DNA of 64,000 nucleotides from Chromatiaceae bacterium (GTDB taxonomy: Bacteria > Pseudomonadota > Gammaproteobacteria > Chromatiales > Chromatiaceae), in contig JACKMU010000001.1 in assembly GCA_024235215.1 (NCBI GenBank), forward strand, positions 744,001 through 808,000, read 5' to 3'. The translations under genes and the position numbers were made by a program. Below the pieces are notes generated by a model, which made no database searches, was not told where the DNA came from, and saw only the letters and a list, made by a program, of their open reading frames with translations. Shown here one piece after another: positions 46,701-56,103 of this stretch. Numbering within the stretch: position 1 is the stretch's first letter; each line of letters begins with the position of its first letter.

Positions 46701-47973
46701 ATTCAAGGGCTTGATGGTGATCCTGGATGGTCTGGGAGATGGCGGTATCGCCGGTTTTCAGGGCAAAACCCCACTGGAAGCGGCACATACACCGGTGATG
46801 GACCGGCTGGTCAGGGAAGGAATGGCTGCCTTGATCGACCCCCTGCATCAGGGTGTACCCGTTGGCACCCATACCGGCACCGGTATTCTGCTCGGCATTC
46901 CGCCGAAGGATATCGCTCATCTGACCCGTGGTCCGGTGGAAGCCGCCGGTATCGGCCTGACGAGTGAATGGGGCGATATACTGATTCGCTGCAATTTCGC
47001 CACACTGGAGGAGTGGGGTGACTCCTTTCGCATTATCGATCGCCGTGCCGGCCGTATCGCAGAGGACACCCTGGAACTGGTGCGCGAGCTGGTCGATGTC
47101 GACGTGGGAGACGGCATATCCGCCACACTCTATCCTGCCACCCAGCATCGAGCCGTACTGAGACTCAGTGGCGAGGAGCTCTCCGCCGCGATATCGGATA
47201 CCGATCCGGGCAGCGCTTTTCAAGATCGAGGGGCGATCCGCTCCGCTCCTCAGGAAGCGGGAACAGCTGCAGCTCGCACTGCGCACGCACTGAACCGGTT
47301 CACCTATCTGGCTCACTCGCACCTCGATAACCATCCCGTGAACAGGTTACGACGAAAGAACGGGCTGCTGGCCGCCAATGGTATTCTCTGCCGCAGTGCC
47401 GGGAAAAATACTCAGCCGACCAGCCTGGTAAAACGCCTTGGCCTGAAAGGGTGCGTCATCGCTGGTGAGAGTACCGTCGTCGGCTTGGCCAAGATGCTGA
47501 AATTTCAAGTAGTTTCCGAGCCAGGCTTCACCTCGCTACCGAATACTGACCTGAACAGAAAAGTTGCCGCCACCCGGGCAGCACTGGAGGAGAATGACAT
47601 CGTTTTTCTGCATGTGAAAGGTCCGGATATATGCGCCCATGACAAGAACCCGGAAGAGAAAAAAAAGCTACTGGAGGCGTTCGATCGACAACTTGCTGAG
47701 CTGACGAACCAGAACCTGGTAATTGCGGTAACTGGCGACCACTCTACCAACAGCAATACCGGCGACCATACCGGTGACCCTGTGCCCTCTCTGCTATTCA
47801 ATCCGTTGGGCAGGCGCGATCTGTGTACTCAGTTTGGAGAATCTCATTGTGCTGGCGGCGGACTTGGGCGGATTTCAGCCACCGGATTTCTTTGCAGTAT
47901 GCTGGACGCCATGGGTTTCATGCATAAGTATAAACCCGGCGAATCCCTGTTTTATTCCAACCACACCTACTGA
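46690..47973 (+). CDS. apgM: Archaeal-type 2,3-bisphosphoglycerate-independent phosphoglycerate mutase
   Basis: 427 residues from the ATG at 46690 (MTSKFKGLMVILDG), inside the end of the kinase gene. The alkaline-phosphatase superfamily core is visible: metal-binding ILDGLGDGG, KGPDICAHDKNPEEKK and VTGDHSTNSNTGDHTGDPVP. The usual nucleophile segment PGSD is replaced by VGTHTGTG, so Thr may serve in place of Ser, or the enzyme may have diverged. The family interconverts 3- and 2-phosphoglycerate. The coupling to the 2-phosphoglycerate kinase suggests a route from 3-phosphoglycerate to 2,3-diphosphoglycerate. Confidence 0.8.
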   Translation: MTSKFKGLMVILDGLGDGGIAGFQGKTPLEAAHTPVMDRLVREGMAALIDPLHQGVPVGTHTGTGILLGIPPKDIAHLTRGPVEAAGIGLTSEWGDILIRCNFATLEEWGDSFRIIDRRAGRIAEDTLELVRELVDVDVGDGISATLYPATQHRAVLRLSGEELSAAISDTDPGSAFQDRGAIRSAPQEAGTAAARTAHALNRFTYLAHSHLDNHPVNRLRRKNGLLAANGILCRSAGKNTQPTSLVKRLGLKGCVIAGESTVVGLAKMLKFQVVSEPGFTSLPNTDLNRKVAATRAALEENDIVFLHVKGPDICAHDKNPEEKKKLLEAFDRQLAELTNQNLVIAVTGDHSTNSNTGDHTGDPVPSLLFNPLGRRDLCTQFGESHCAGGGLGRISATGFLCSMLDAMGFMHKYKPGESLFYSNHTY

Positions 47974-48770
47974 CTCGCCTGCCCCGTCCTTCCTCTGCAA
48001 ATAACCAAAGATTGAACGGTTAACCTACCCTCTCTGGCAGTGAGATACCGCTCCGCTCGTTGCTGCAAAACGTGTCTTGATCAAGCCTATCCGGGTTGGT
48101 TCTTTCAGTATGCGCTGCAGCGAAAGGTCAGTGATTTAAAGCCATAATTGCTGGCCGAATCGTTAAGGACCACACAAAACACCCACTAATCGAACGCCTC
48201 CCACACCTGAAACACAATGCGTGTTCAAACGGCCCAACTGCCACCTATTCAAACGTTGTCATTTAAGTTTTTTCATAAACCCTTGAATATGTAATAAATT
48301 GGTAATAATCCGTAAATAAAATGTAATTTCCCTGTAATTGTTCATCGACACGCTGTGATCGGTCCTCCTGACTGCACAGATGGTTTGGTTCGATTGAGTT
48401 TTGTCATAACACAGCAGACAGTGCTGAATTATTACAGATTTTAGTTTCCACGGAGCCGTTCAAGTGACTGGGGTCAAGGTCACAAATTTAGATTTCAATA
48501 ATATTAACAAGGAAGTTTCCAATTTCGTTCAATCGAAATCAGCAGTCCAATGATGACTGCAGTTTGGGGTGGACATAACAACACTGCGAGGCATTGGTTA
48601 ATCTGTCAATCATCCGCCTAGAAGACCTGGAGAAGGGTTCAATAGTTTTGACTACGTACTAAGCAGCCTCCTGCATAGTGGGAAGTCCGGAAAGATATAC
48701 GTGCAAACCTTCACTTTAGCAGTTGCTATCTCCGCCTCGTTTTTTTACTACTCAGCTGATGGAGAAACCG
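47974..48770. other. 797-base intergenic region upstream of DUF47-pit copy 2
   Basis: Holds the PHO-box-like array at 48290-48340 and is AT-rich around it. The 430 bases between the array and the DUF47 start hold no gene I can support. They could be a long leader or encode a small RNA. Confidence 0.5.
48290..48340 (+). promoter_or_regulatory. Five-repeat PHO-box-like array
   Basis: Five GTAA cores occur at 48291, 48302, 48312, 48323 and 48334, that is with spacings of 11, 10, 11 and 11 bases. The repeat units are TGTAATA, GGTAATA, CGTAAAT, TGTAATT and TGTAATT. PhoB binds tandem 7-base half-sites (CTGTCAT-like) with an 11-bp period, and TGTAA variants are common. The array reads toward the second DUF47-pit unit. 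Confidence 0.6.
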
Positions 48771-49451
48771 ATGCGAACCACAAATCCCATAGCCGCCCTG
48801 CTAGGGAGCTCGCCATTCAAGCCCATGCAGGCACACATGCGAATCGTCAAAGAGTGTGTGTCAGAAGTTCCCGGCTTGTTCGACGCGCTCATTGCAGAAA
48901 ACAAAGAGGAGCTGAAGGCTCACACCGACCGGATATTTGAAAAAGAGCATGCTGCGGACGATCTCAAAAACGATCTTCGTGCACATCTTCCCAAGAGTCT
49001 TTTCATGCCGGTTGATCGCCGCGACCTGCTTGAGGTGCTGGAACTGCAGGATACTATCGCCAACACCGCCCAGGATATCGCCGGACTGTTGATGGAACGG
49101 GACATGTCGGTACCCGCAGGGATGGCTGAGCCACTCAGTAACCTGGTCAGACGCTGCGTAGACACCAACGACCTCGCCGCAAAAATCATCGAAGAGCTGG
49201 ATGAGCTGATCGAGATGGGATTCAAAGGGAAGGAGGCCAGCAAGGTGGAGTCGATGGCGCAGGAGTTGAATGCTGTCGAAGATGAAACTGACAAGCTGGG
49301 TATTGAGCTGACCCGCATGCTGTTTGCCAAAGAGGATGAGATGAAGCCGGTATCGGTAATGTTCTGGTACCAACTGATCCAGTGGATCGGAGATCTGGCG
49401 GACTTTGCCGAAAAAGTAGGCGATCGCATGCGCCTGTTTATCGCCAAATGA
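48771..49451 (+). CDS. DUF47/PhoU-like phosphate transport regulator (copy 2)
   Basis: 226 residues from the ATG at 48771 (MRTTNPIAALLG), with GGAG six bases upstream; an upstream in-frame start at 48723 gives residues absent from the paralogue. The helical DUF47 fold includes FEKEHAADDLKN and AVEDETDKLG metal-binding segments. It has the same length as copy 1 (31373-32053) and shares PFKxMQxHMRIVxxCV and FWYQLIQWIGDLAD-type stretches. pit copy 2 follows after 103 bases. Confidence 0.93.
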   Translation: MRTTNPIAALLGSSPFKPMQAHMRIVKECVSEVPGLFDALIAENKEELKAHTDRIFEKEHAADDLKNDLRAHLPKSLFMPVDRRDLLEVLELQDTIANTAQDIAGLLMERDMSVPAGMAEPLSNLVRRCVDTNDLAAKIIEELDELIEMGFKGKEASKVESMAQELNAVEDETDKLGIELTRMLFAKEDEMKPVSVMFWYQLIQWIGDLADFAEKVGDRMRLFIAK

Positions 49452-49554
49452 TGTGCTAAGAGCTCGCTTGCTGGTGCTGATCAATTTGGGTCGACACCCG
49501 GGTTAACCAGTCTGCAAAAACATAAACATCGATAACTGAATTAGGGATTCCACT

Positions 49555-50820
49555 ATGGAAATCATTACTGAATGGGGAACAGTATTCCTCGTACTGGCCG
49601 TTATTTTTGGCTTTTACATGACTTGGGGCATCGGTGCCAACGACGTTGCCAATGCCATGGGCACCTCGGTTGGTTCGGGTGCGATTACCGTTAAACAGGC
49701 GATCATCATCGCCGCTGTCTTCGAGTTTGCCGGTGCTTTTCTCGCAGGCGGACAGGTCACCGCGACGATCCGCAAGGGGATCATCGATCCGAGTGCGATT
49801 GTCGGCCAACCGGAACTGTTGGTCTACGGTATGCTGGCGGCACTGCTGGCGGCCGCGGTATGGCTGATGATCGCCTCCACCCGCGGTTGGCCGGTTTCCA
49901 CCACGCATACTATCGTGGGCGCCATCGTCGGCTTTGCCATGGCCGGCATCGGAATGGATGCGGTGAAATGGGCAAAAATCGGCTCGATCGTAGCGAGCTG
50001 GCTGGTATCTCCGCTGGTCGGTGGCACTATCGCGCTGCTGCTGATGATCAGTATCCGTAAACTGATACTCAATGCAGACAATCCTTTCGAACGAGCCAAA
50101 ACCTGGGCCCCGGTGTACGTCTTTTTGGTTGGCTGGATCGTATCGCTGGTCACCATGTTCAAGGGCCTCAAGCATCTGAAACTGGAACTCACCGGTATAG
50201 AGAGCTTTATCGTGGCCACGGTCATCGGCATCATCGTCGCCTTCATTGGCAAGTTGATGATCAACAGAGTCAAGGTCGATACCGCCGCAGACAAGGATTT
50301 CCACCATGCCAGCGTGGAAAAAGTCTTCACTCCGCTGATGATTTTCACCGCCTGCGCGATGGCGTTTGCCCATGGATCCAATGATGTGGCCAATGGTATC
50401 GGTCCAATGGCAGCGGTCGTCTCCATCGTCGAAAGCGGCGGCCAGGTAGGACAGAAAGCGGCGCTACCGTTATGGATTCTACTGCTCGGCGGTGTCGGAA
50501 TCGTGATTGGACTGGCGACCATGGGCTATAAGGTGATGCAGACCATCGGCACCAAGATCACCGAGCTGACACCGACCCGTGGTTACTGTGCAACGCTCGC
50601 TGCCGCTGTCACCGTCGTGATCGCGTCCAAAACCGGACTGCCGGTCTCCACCACCCATATCGCTGTCGGTGCCGTCATGGGAGTCGGACTCGCACGCGGT
50701 GTGGGCGCACTCGATTTGAGGGTTATCGGTAATATTGTGGTGTCCTGGATCGTCACGCTTCCGGCGGGAGGTATCGTGGCAGCGATACTCTTCTTCATGT
50801 TCAAAGGGATATTCGGATAA
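49555..50820 (+). CDS. pit: Inorganic phosphate transporter, PiT family (copy 2)
   Basis: 421 residues, exactly the length of copy 1 and highly similar throughout. PiT signatures GANDVANAMGTSVGSGAI and AHGSNDVANGIGPMAAV are identical in both. It is an inner-membrane phosphate carrier paired with the preceding DUF47 gene. The transcription unit ends at a strong terminator 20 bases downstream. Confidence 0.97.
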   Translation: MEIITEWGTVFLVLAVIFGFYMTWGIGANDVANAMGTSVGSGAITVKQAIIIAAVFEFAGAFLAGGQVTATIRKGIIDPSAIVGQPELLVYGMLAALLAAAVWLMIASTRGWPVSTTHTIVGAIVGFAMAGIGMDAVKWAKIGSIVASWLVSPLVGGTIALLLMISIRKLILNADNPFERAKTWAPVYVFLVGWIVSLVTMFKGLKHLKLELTGIESFIVATVIGIIVAFIGKLMINRVKVDTAADKDFHHASVEKVFTPLMIFTACAMAFAHGSNDVANGIGPMAAVVSIVESGGQVGQKAALPLWILLLGGVGIVIGLATMGYKVMQTIGTKITELTPTRGYCATLAAAVTVVIASKTGLPVSTTHIAVGAVMGVGLARGVGALDLRVIGNIVVSWIVTLPAGGIVAAILFFMFKGIFG

Positions 50821-50839
50821 CAATCGCCCACAGCGCAAC

Positions 50840-50870
50840 GCCCCCCTCATCCCAGGGGGGCTTTTTTTTT
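50840..50870 (+). terminator. Rho-independent terminator of pit copy 2
   Basis: GCCCCCC pairs with GGGGGGC around an eight-base loop, followed by nine Ts. A textbook terminator. Confidence 0.97.
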
Positions 50871-50918
50871 GCCAGGCTGTTAATATTTAAGAGGTTAATG
50901 ATATAGGTAGGTCGACCC

Positions 50919-51536
50919 TTGGAATTCCGAACAGAACTCATTACCGATTCCCAGACCATCAAAGGAGTACGTTTTCCTGCGCATATCGGTTTCCGGCAAC
51001 TGTTGATCACCGGGCCACCCGGCGCTGGGAAAAGTACACTCATCCGTAAGCTGGGTGGTTGGTCTGAAGAAGGTTATGTAGATCTCTCCCTGAACAAGTG
51101 GTGGACCGCGCAGGCGCTCTCTTTGCGGCCAAGGGAGATACACCTCGGATTTCCCTGTACTGGCTTCAAAGACGCACTGGCGGTATTCGATGACGAGTGG
51201 GTTCGCTCACTTACTCCCCCGGAACTGGACCTGACGCGAATCCGTATACCGCCGATGAAGCGCTTTGTCTTCTCCATCAACTGGCGCGATCGCTATGCAT
51301 TCGAGTTTCTGATACCACGTGCGGAAGCGCTGTTCGATCAGCGGGCAAACCGCGCCCGGTTCGGTACTCACCCAGTCGACGAATCGATAACCATTGAGCA
51401 GGTGAGAAACCAATTGACTATCTATCGGTTAGCCGCACATTATCTACATCGACAGGGGTTGATCGTTTATATTCGTGAAGGCACAGAGGGCGATCTGCTT
51501 CGCATCGTCGCATTGGATAACGACAAGCCAGACTGA
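50919..51536 (+). CDS. P-loop NTPase of unknown function
   Basis: 205 residues from a TTG start at 50919 (TTG GAA TTC), with GTAGG seven bases upstream; the only ATG nearby in frame is followed by a stop. Walker A TGPPGAGKSTLIRKLGGW lies near residue 31. Later segments (DDEWVRSLTPPELDL, FVFSINWRDRYAFEFLIPRA) do not match a kinase family I know. The C-terminal part is LIVYIREGTEGDLLRIV. It ends one base before the phosphatase gene, so the two form a pair, perhaps a kinase and its phosphatase. Confidence 0.75.
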   Translation: MEFRTELITDSQTIKGVRFPAHIGFRQLLITGPPGAGKSTLIRKLGGWSEEGYVDLSLNKWWTAQALSLRPREIHLGFPCTGFKDALAVFDDEWVRSLTPPELDLTRIRIPPMKRFVFSINWRDRYAFEFLIPRAEALFDQRANRARFGTHPVDESITIEQVRNQLTIYRLAAHYLHRQGLIVYIREGTEGDLLRIVALDNDKPD

Positions 51537-51537
51537 G

Positions 51538-52998
51538 ATGACACCACTTAATTCCAAAGAGAAAAAAAGTCTGCTCAAAGTACTCCGGAGTGCCTTTTCC
51601 GACATGGTGGATTGCGAGGTGGTGGACGTCAAGGAAGCCTACCGACTGACCACAAAAAAAGTTAAGGTACAGATCAAAGAGCAACCTTTCCAGATCAACT
51701 TATACCCGGATGGCAAGCCACTGCATATCTACCCGGAACCAACCCTCGATGAAAATGATAAGCAGGCCAGTAGTAAAAGCTTTATTTTATTCGATCCAGA
51801 ACGCTACTACTCAGGCGTCAGTGGATTCTACCGGCTGAATGCCGGGGATAAGATCATCCTCGGCGGGAAAGATCTGGAACAACGCGCATTCCTCAACATC
51901 CCCAAGGAGCTCCCTGCGCGCAAGTTGAGCATTGCCAACGATGATGGTGAGCTTGTATTCAAGAGCCTGGTTAACAACCCCCAATCCTGCATTGCACCGC
52001 TGCTGAAAGACAAAAAGGTCAACCAGCTGTTCAACTGGCGACTAAACAAGCTGGCCAGAATACGGGAAATTTTCGGTGGACCGATTGAACCGCTTTCCAA
52101 CCATGCTGCACTCACACTGATCCGTGAAGTAAACCGGATTTTGGCTGCTGAAGCGCACCGCCCCCTCAATGCACAGGGTGAGCCAGGTGGCTTGGTGCAT
52201 CTGCCGGACGACTCACCGGTAATCATTCTGGGAGATCTGCACGCAAAACCGGACAACCTGCTGACTGTATTGAGTCAGAACAGCTATCTGGAAGCACTGG
52301 AAGCGCAGAGCGCCTATCTCGTCATCATCGGAGACGCAGTCCATCCCGAAGGCGAGGTGGCACTGGATGAGATGGAAAGTTCGATGCTGATCATGGATCT
52401 CATCTTGAAACTGAAATTGAGCTTTCCCAGCCAGTTTTTCTATCTACGTGGAAACCACGACAGCTTTTCCCAAGAGATTGCCAAAGGCGGAATACCCCAG
52501 GGGCTGCTTTGGGAGAAAGAGCTGATCGAAAAGCGGGGTGATGACTATCGATCAGAAATGCTGCGCCTCTATGACCTGCTCCCCTACCTGGTCTATTCGA
52601 GCAACTTCGTCAGTTGCCATGCAGCCGCCCCCACGACCAGCATCACACCTGAGGACATCATTAACATCAAACAACAACCAAAATTGATTAATGAACTGAT
52701 CAACAACCGATTGAAACGCCCCAATCGTCCGGCAGGCTATGCCAAAGGTGATGTCATAAGACTCAGAAAAAGCCTGGGGATCAGACCTGACGCCCCGTTC
52801 ATCGTCGGGCACACCCCGCTCTCGAACGATGAAACGATATGGGAGAATGTGGGGGATATCCAGAATCACCACATTATCTATTCCAGCGATACCAACCAGG
52901 TAGGCGCGATGGTTCAAATTGGCGACACGATCTATCCGTTCAAATTCCCTGTTGAACAGGTTATGAATAAGATAAACTCCGCCTCTGACCCGTTTTAA
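51538..52998 (+). CDS. PPP-type metallophosphatase with unknown N-terminal domain
   Basis: 486 residues, ATG at 51538 directly after TGAG of the preceding gene. The first 200 residues are an unrecognised domain (VQIKEQPFQINLYPDGKPL, YSGVSGFYRLNAGDKIILGG). The phosphatase core has GDLHA near residue 231, GDAVHPEGE near 264 and GNHDSF near 304, the three PPP metal motifs (GDxHG, GDxVDRG, GNHE), each slightly altered. GHTPLS follows near 425. A Ser/Thr phosphatase or a polyphosphate/nucleotide phosphatase is possible. Confidence 0.8.
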   Translation: MTPLNSKEKKSLLKVLRSAFSDMVDCEVVDVKEAYRLTTKKVKVQIKEQPFQINLYPDGKPLHIYPEPTLDENDKQASSKSFILFDPERYYSGVSGFYRLNAGDKIILGGKDLEQRAFLNIPKELPARKLSIANDDGELVFKSLVNNPQSCIAPLLKDKKVNQLFNWRLNKLARIREIFGGPIEPLSNHAALTLIREVNRILAAEAHRPLNAQGEPGGLVHLPDDSPVIILGDLHAKPDNLLTVLSQNSYLEALEAQSAYLVIIGDAVHPEGEVALDEMESSMLIMDLILKLKLSFPSQFFYLRGNHDSFSQEIAKGGIPQGLLWEKELIEKRGDDYRSEMLRLYDLLPYLVYSSNFVSCHAAAPTTSITPEDIINIKQQPKLINELINNRLKRPNRPAGYAKGDVIRLRKSLGIRPDAPFIVGHTPLSNDETIWENVGDIQNHHIIYSSDTNQVGAMVQIGDTIYPFKFPVEQVMNKINSASDPF

Positions 52999-53205
52999 AA
53001 CTGATTAGGGATTTTTATCACAATACCCGCTCTTTGTTACGAGAGAAAGTCAACAGACGGATCTAACCCTGGGAAAGACCAGGATTTGATAGCACTGTAT
53101 ATCGATTGCGACAGGTTATAGAATTAATCTATCCCCGACAGTTGTTACGCCAGCAACAAATAATAAATCAACTCGATTTCTGACTGAATTTAAGAGAAAA
53201 ATCCA

Positions 53206-54528
53206 ATGGATCTCGCATTTTGGCTGGAACTCATACTATTTATATTTTTAATGCTTTTATCGGGCTTCTTCTCCAGTTCCGAAACGTCAATGTTCTCACT
53301 GAACAGCGTTCAATTGGAGCAGATGCGGCAGAGTGGAAATCCCAGTCTACCCCTGATCGAGCGTATGCTGAGCGAGCCAAGACGACTGATCGTCACCATT
53401 CTGATTGGCAATGAGTTTGTCAATGTCGCCGCTTCGGTAATCTCCGCCGCGATGGTGATTCAGCTGGCAGGAGAAGAAAACAAGCTCTTCAATCTTTTCA
53501 TTATGGTGCCAATCCTGCTGGTATTCGGTGAGATCACCCCTAAAACGCTGGCAATTCGCAATAATGTTGCGTTTGCCAGCGCCGAAGCCGGGCCAATATC
53601 CCTGTTTGCCCGGCTCATCACCCCCATTCGCTGGGCAGTAAGAAACGTGTCGGAGTGGATCACCACGCTGATAGTCGGTAAAGAGCGCTCCCCCGGCAAC
53701 ATCATCACTGAGGATATGGTACGAACGCTGGCGCATGAAGCCGTGGGTGAAGGCGTATTGCATTCGACCGAGGCCCAGTTCATCGATCAGATATTCGAAC
53801 TGGGCAGTAAAACGTTGGACGATATTCTGACCCCCAGAGCGGAGATCAACTTTATCTCTGCTGACATCCCGATTCCGGAACTCCTGACAGTGATCCAGGA
53901 GACCCGCCAGTCCCGCTTTCCAGTGTATGAAGAACACCGGGACAATATTCTGGGAATACTCCATGCCCGGGATCTGCTCGATATCAACCTGGATGAACTC
54001 AATCAGGAGAAGTTTATCGCATTGCTGAGAAAACCCTATTTCGTTCCTGAAACCAAACCGGCGCTCGAAATGCTGGACAACTTTCGCGATACCAAACGCT
54101 CTTTTACTCTGACCGTGGATGAGTATGGCGGAGTCACAGGCCTGGTCACGATGGAGGATCTGCTAGAGTGTATCTTTGGAGACATTCCCAGCCCGTCGGA
54201 TCTGGTGGAGCAGTTCACACTGGAAATGATCGACGACAACAAGTTCTCCGTCGATGGCGTCATGCCACTGAATGAATTCAATGCTCAGACGGGTGCAATT
54301 TTATCGTCTGATGAAATAGAGACGATTGGAGGTCTGGTGCTACACGCATTCGGGGAACTCCCCCAGGAGGGGGAGACGATCGAGTTGGACGGTATCACAT
54401 TTACCGCTGAGGTCGTGGCACAGAACAGAATTGTCCGCTTGCAGGTTGAAAAACCTGCCAATAAGGTTGTACAGGAAGCGGAATCCAGCGAAAACGACGA
54501 CGAATCTTCTGAAGCGGGAGAGAACTAG
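53206..54528 (+). CDS. CNNM/CorC-type transporter with CBS domains (first of a tandem pair)
   Basis: 440 residues. The N-terminal CNNM (DUF21) membrane domain has the signature LLSGFFSSSETSMFSLN and further helices to about 150. A CBS pair follows (DDILTPRAEINFISAD, FTLTVDEYGGVTGLVTMEDL), then the CorC-HlyC C-terminal domain (DGVMPLNEFN) and an acidic tail. Such proteins export Mg2+ or similar cations. Its stop codon is directly followed by the ATG of the next gene. Confidence 0.92.
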   Translation: MDLAFWLELILFIFLMLLSGFFSSSETSMFSLNSVQLEQMRQSGNPSLPLIERMLSEPRRLIVTILIGNEFVNVAASVISAAMVIQLAGEENKLFNLFIMVPILLVFGEITPKTLAIRNNVAFASAEAGPISLFARLITPIRWAVRNVSEWITTLIVGKERSPGNIITEDMVRTLAHEAVGEGVLHSTEAQFIDQIFELGSKTLDDILTPRAEINFISADIPIPELLTVIQETRQSRFPVYEEHRDNILGILHARDLLDINLDELNQEKFIALLRKPYFVPETKPALEMLDNFRDTKRSFTLTVDEYGGVTGLVTMEDLLECIFGDIPSPSDLVEQFTLEMIDDNKFSVDGVMPLNEFNAQTGAILSSDEIETIGGLVLHAFGELPQEGETIELDGITFTAEVVAQNRIVRLQVEKPANKVVQEAESSENDDESSEAGEN

Positions 54529-55770
54529 ATGGATATTGTCCTCACGATTCTGATTATGGTTCTCTGCCTGCTGCTTGAGGGTTTCTTCTCGGGCTCTGAA
54601 ATCGGTGTTATCAGTGCCGATCAGATCAAACTGCGCCATAAAGCTGCAAAAGGCTCCAAAGGGGCGAAACTGGCGCTTAAAATGCTGGAAAAGCCGGAAT
54701 GGCTATTATCCACCACGCTTGTGGGAACCAACATTGCGGTCGTCACCAATACGACAATGGCAACCGCGCTGATGATTCATCTGTTTGGCGAATATGGCAG
54801 CTGGCTCGCGGTGGTACTGGTCGCCCCGTTGATCTGGATTTTCGGCGAGATCGTGCCAAAAAGTGTCTTCCAGCAGCGTGCAGATAGCGTCACACCAATC
54901 ATCATCTTCGTTCTCCGCTTCTTCTCCCTGCTTTTCTATCCGATTCTGTTTGTTTTCAGCTTTCTCACCAATCTGTTGACTAAACTCACCGGTGGTGAAT
55001 CCAGAAATCCGTTCACACTGCGCGAAGAGATTGTCACCATGCTGCAGATGCCGGCAGCATCGGGAGGGGATATTCATCCGGTTGAAAAGAACATGATCAA
55101 AAGAATGTTCAATTTCAACGAAACCACGGTACACGATGTGATGCTGCCTCTGATCGAAGTGACCGCTGTGGAGAAAGGTATCAGCTGTGGGGATGCGCGC
55201 AGGATATCCGCCAGCAAATCCCATGTGAGGCTGCCCGTCTACGATCAGCGAGTTGACCGGATAATCGGCATACTTCACACCCTGGATCTTCTCAATCTGG
55301 ATCCTGAACAACCAATAACCGAGTATATCCGACCTGCGGTGTACGTGCCCGGCGGCAAGAGCATCAAGGAGTTGATGATTCAACTACGCGCAGAGAGTAC
55401 TGTGGTCGCGATCGTCGTGGATGAGTTCGGGGGGGCCGAAGGTATTGTCACCATCGAAGATATCATGGAGGAGGTGGTTGAGAATCTGGAGGATGAGTAT
55501 GATATCAGCGGCAAGCAGCGACACAATCTGATTCAGCGGATTGCGGACAACGAGTATATGGTCGGTGCGCGCATCGAGATGGATGACCTGTGTAATGTGC
55601 TGGGAATCTACCTTCCCCGTGGTAATTACGTCACACTGTCTGGGTTCATCCTGGCAAAACTTCACTCAATCCCTTCCACGGGCACCGTCATTAAAGAGGG
55701 TGATATCACTCTGACCGTACACCGCAGTACCGAGCAGGCGGTACAGGAGATAAAAATCACCTGGCAATAG
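54529..55770 (+). CDS. CNNM/CorC-type transporter with CBS domains (second of a tandem pair)
   Basis: 413 residues, starting right after the first copy with no spacer. The same order is seen: DUF21 membrane domain (LLEGFFSGSEIGVISADQIK), CBS pair (HDVMLPLIEVTAVEKG, VVDEFGGAEGIVTIEDIMEE) and CorC-type C-terminal domain. The two differ throughout, so they are old paralogues and may act as a heteromer. A strong hairpin follows. Confidence 0.92.
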   Translation: MDIVLTILIMVLCLLLEGFFSGSEIGVISADQIKLRHKAAKGSKGAKLALKMLEKPEWLLSTTLVGTNIAVVTNTTMATALMIHLFGEYGSWLAVVLVAPLIWIFGEIVPKSVFQQRADSVTPIIIFVLRFFSLLFYPILFVFSFLTNLLTKLTGGESRNPFTLREEIVTMLQMPAASGGDIHPVEKNMIKRMFNFNETTVHDVMLPLIEVTAVEKGISCGDARRISASKSHVRLPVYDQRVDRIIGILHTLDLLNLDPEQPITEYIRPAVYVPGGKSIKELMIQLRAESTVVAIVVDEFGGAEGIVTIEDIMEEVVENLEDEYDISGKQRHNLIQRIADNEYMVGARIEMDDLCNVLGIYLPRGNYVTLSGFILAKLHSIPSTGTVIKEGDITLTVHRSTEQAVQEIKITWQ

Positions 55771-55799
55771 ATTGGCAAGAGATAAAACCTGACACTAAA

Positions 55800-55833
55800 A
55801 AGGCGTATACACTTGAGTAAGTGTATACGCCTT
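55800..55833. terminator. Perfect 15-bp hairpin, bidirectional terminator candidate
   Basis: AAGGCGTATACACTT pairs with AAGTGTATACGCCTT around a four-base loop, 30 bases after the second CorC-type gene. A-runs precede and a short T-run follows, so it could stop transcription from both sides. Confidence 0.7.
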
Positions 55834-56103
55834 AATTGGCGGCCTGGATAATTCAACCAGCCGTTATCCATAACCAAATCAGCGTAGATTCATCAGCCTG
55901 GATTGGGTTATTTCATTCTAAAAAATCAGTCTCGATTTTGTTAATGAGGCGCGACCATCAACCAAAATTGGAAAATCCACAACGGTATTTGGCCGCAGTC
56001 CGTTCAATAATAGGTTCACTAGACACCTTAAACCACCACCACCGGCTGATCACAGAAAAAATCTTGACCTATTGATATAACTAAAATATCTGTGCCGTGG
56101 TAG

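Noticed and set aside
49456..50373. Long minus-strand frame across pit copy 2
   Set aside because: Antisense shadow of the second transporter, with the same His/Asp-rich composition.
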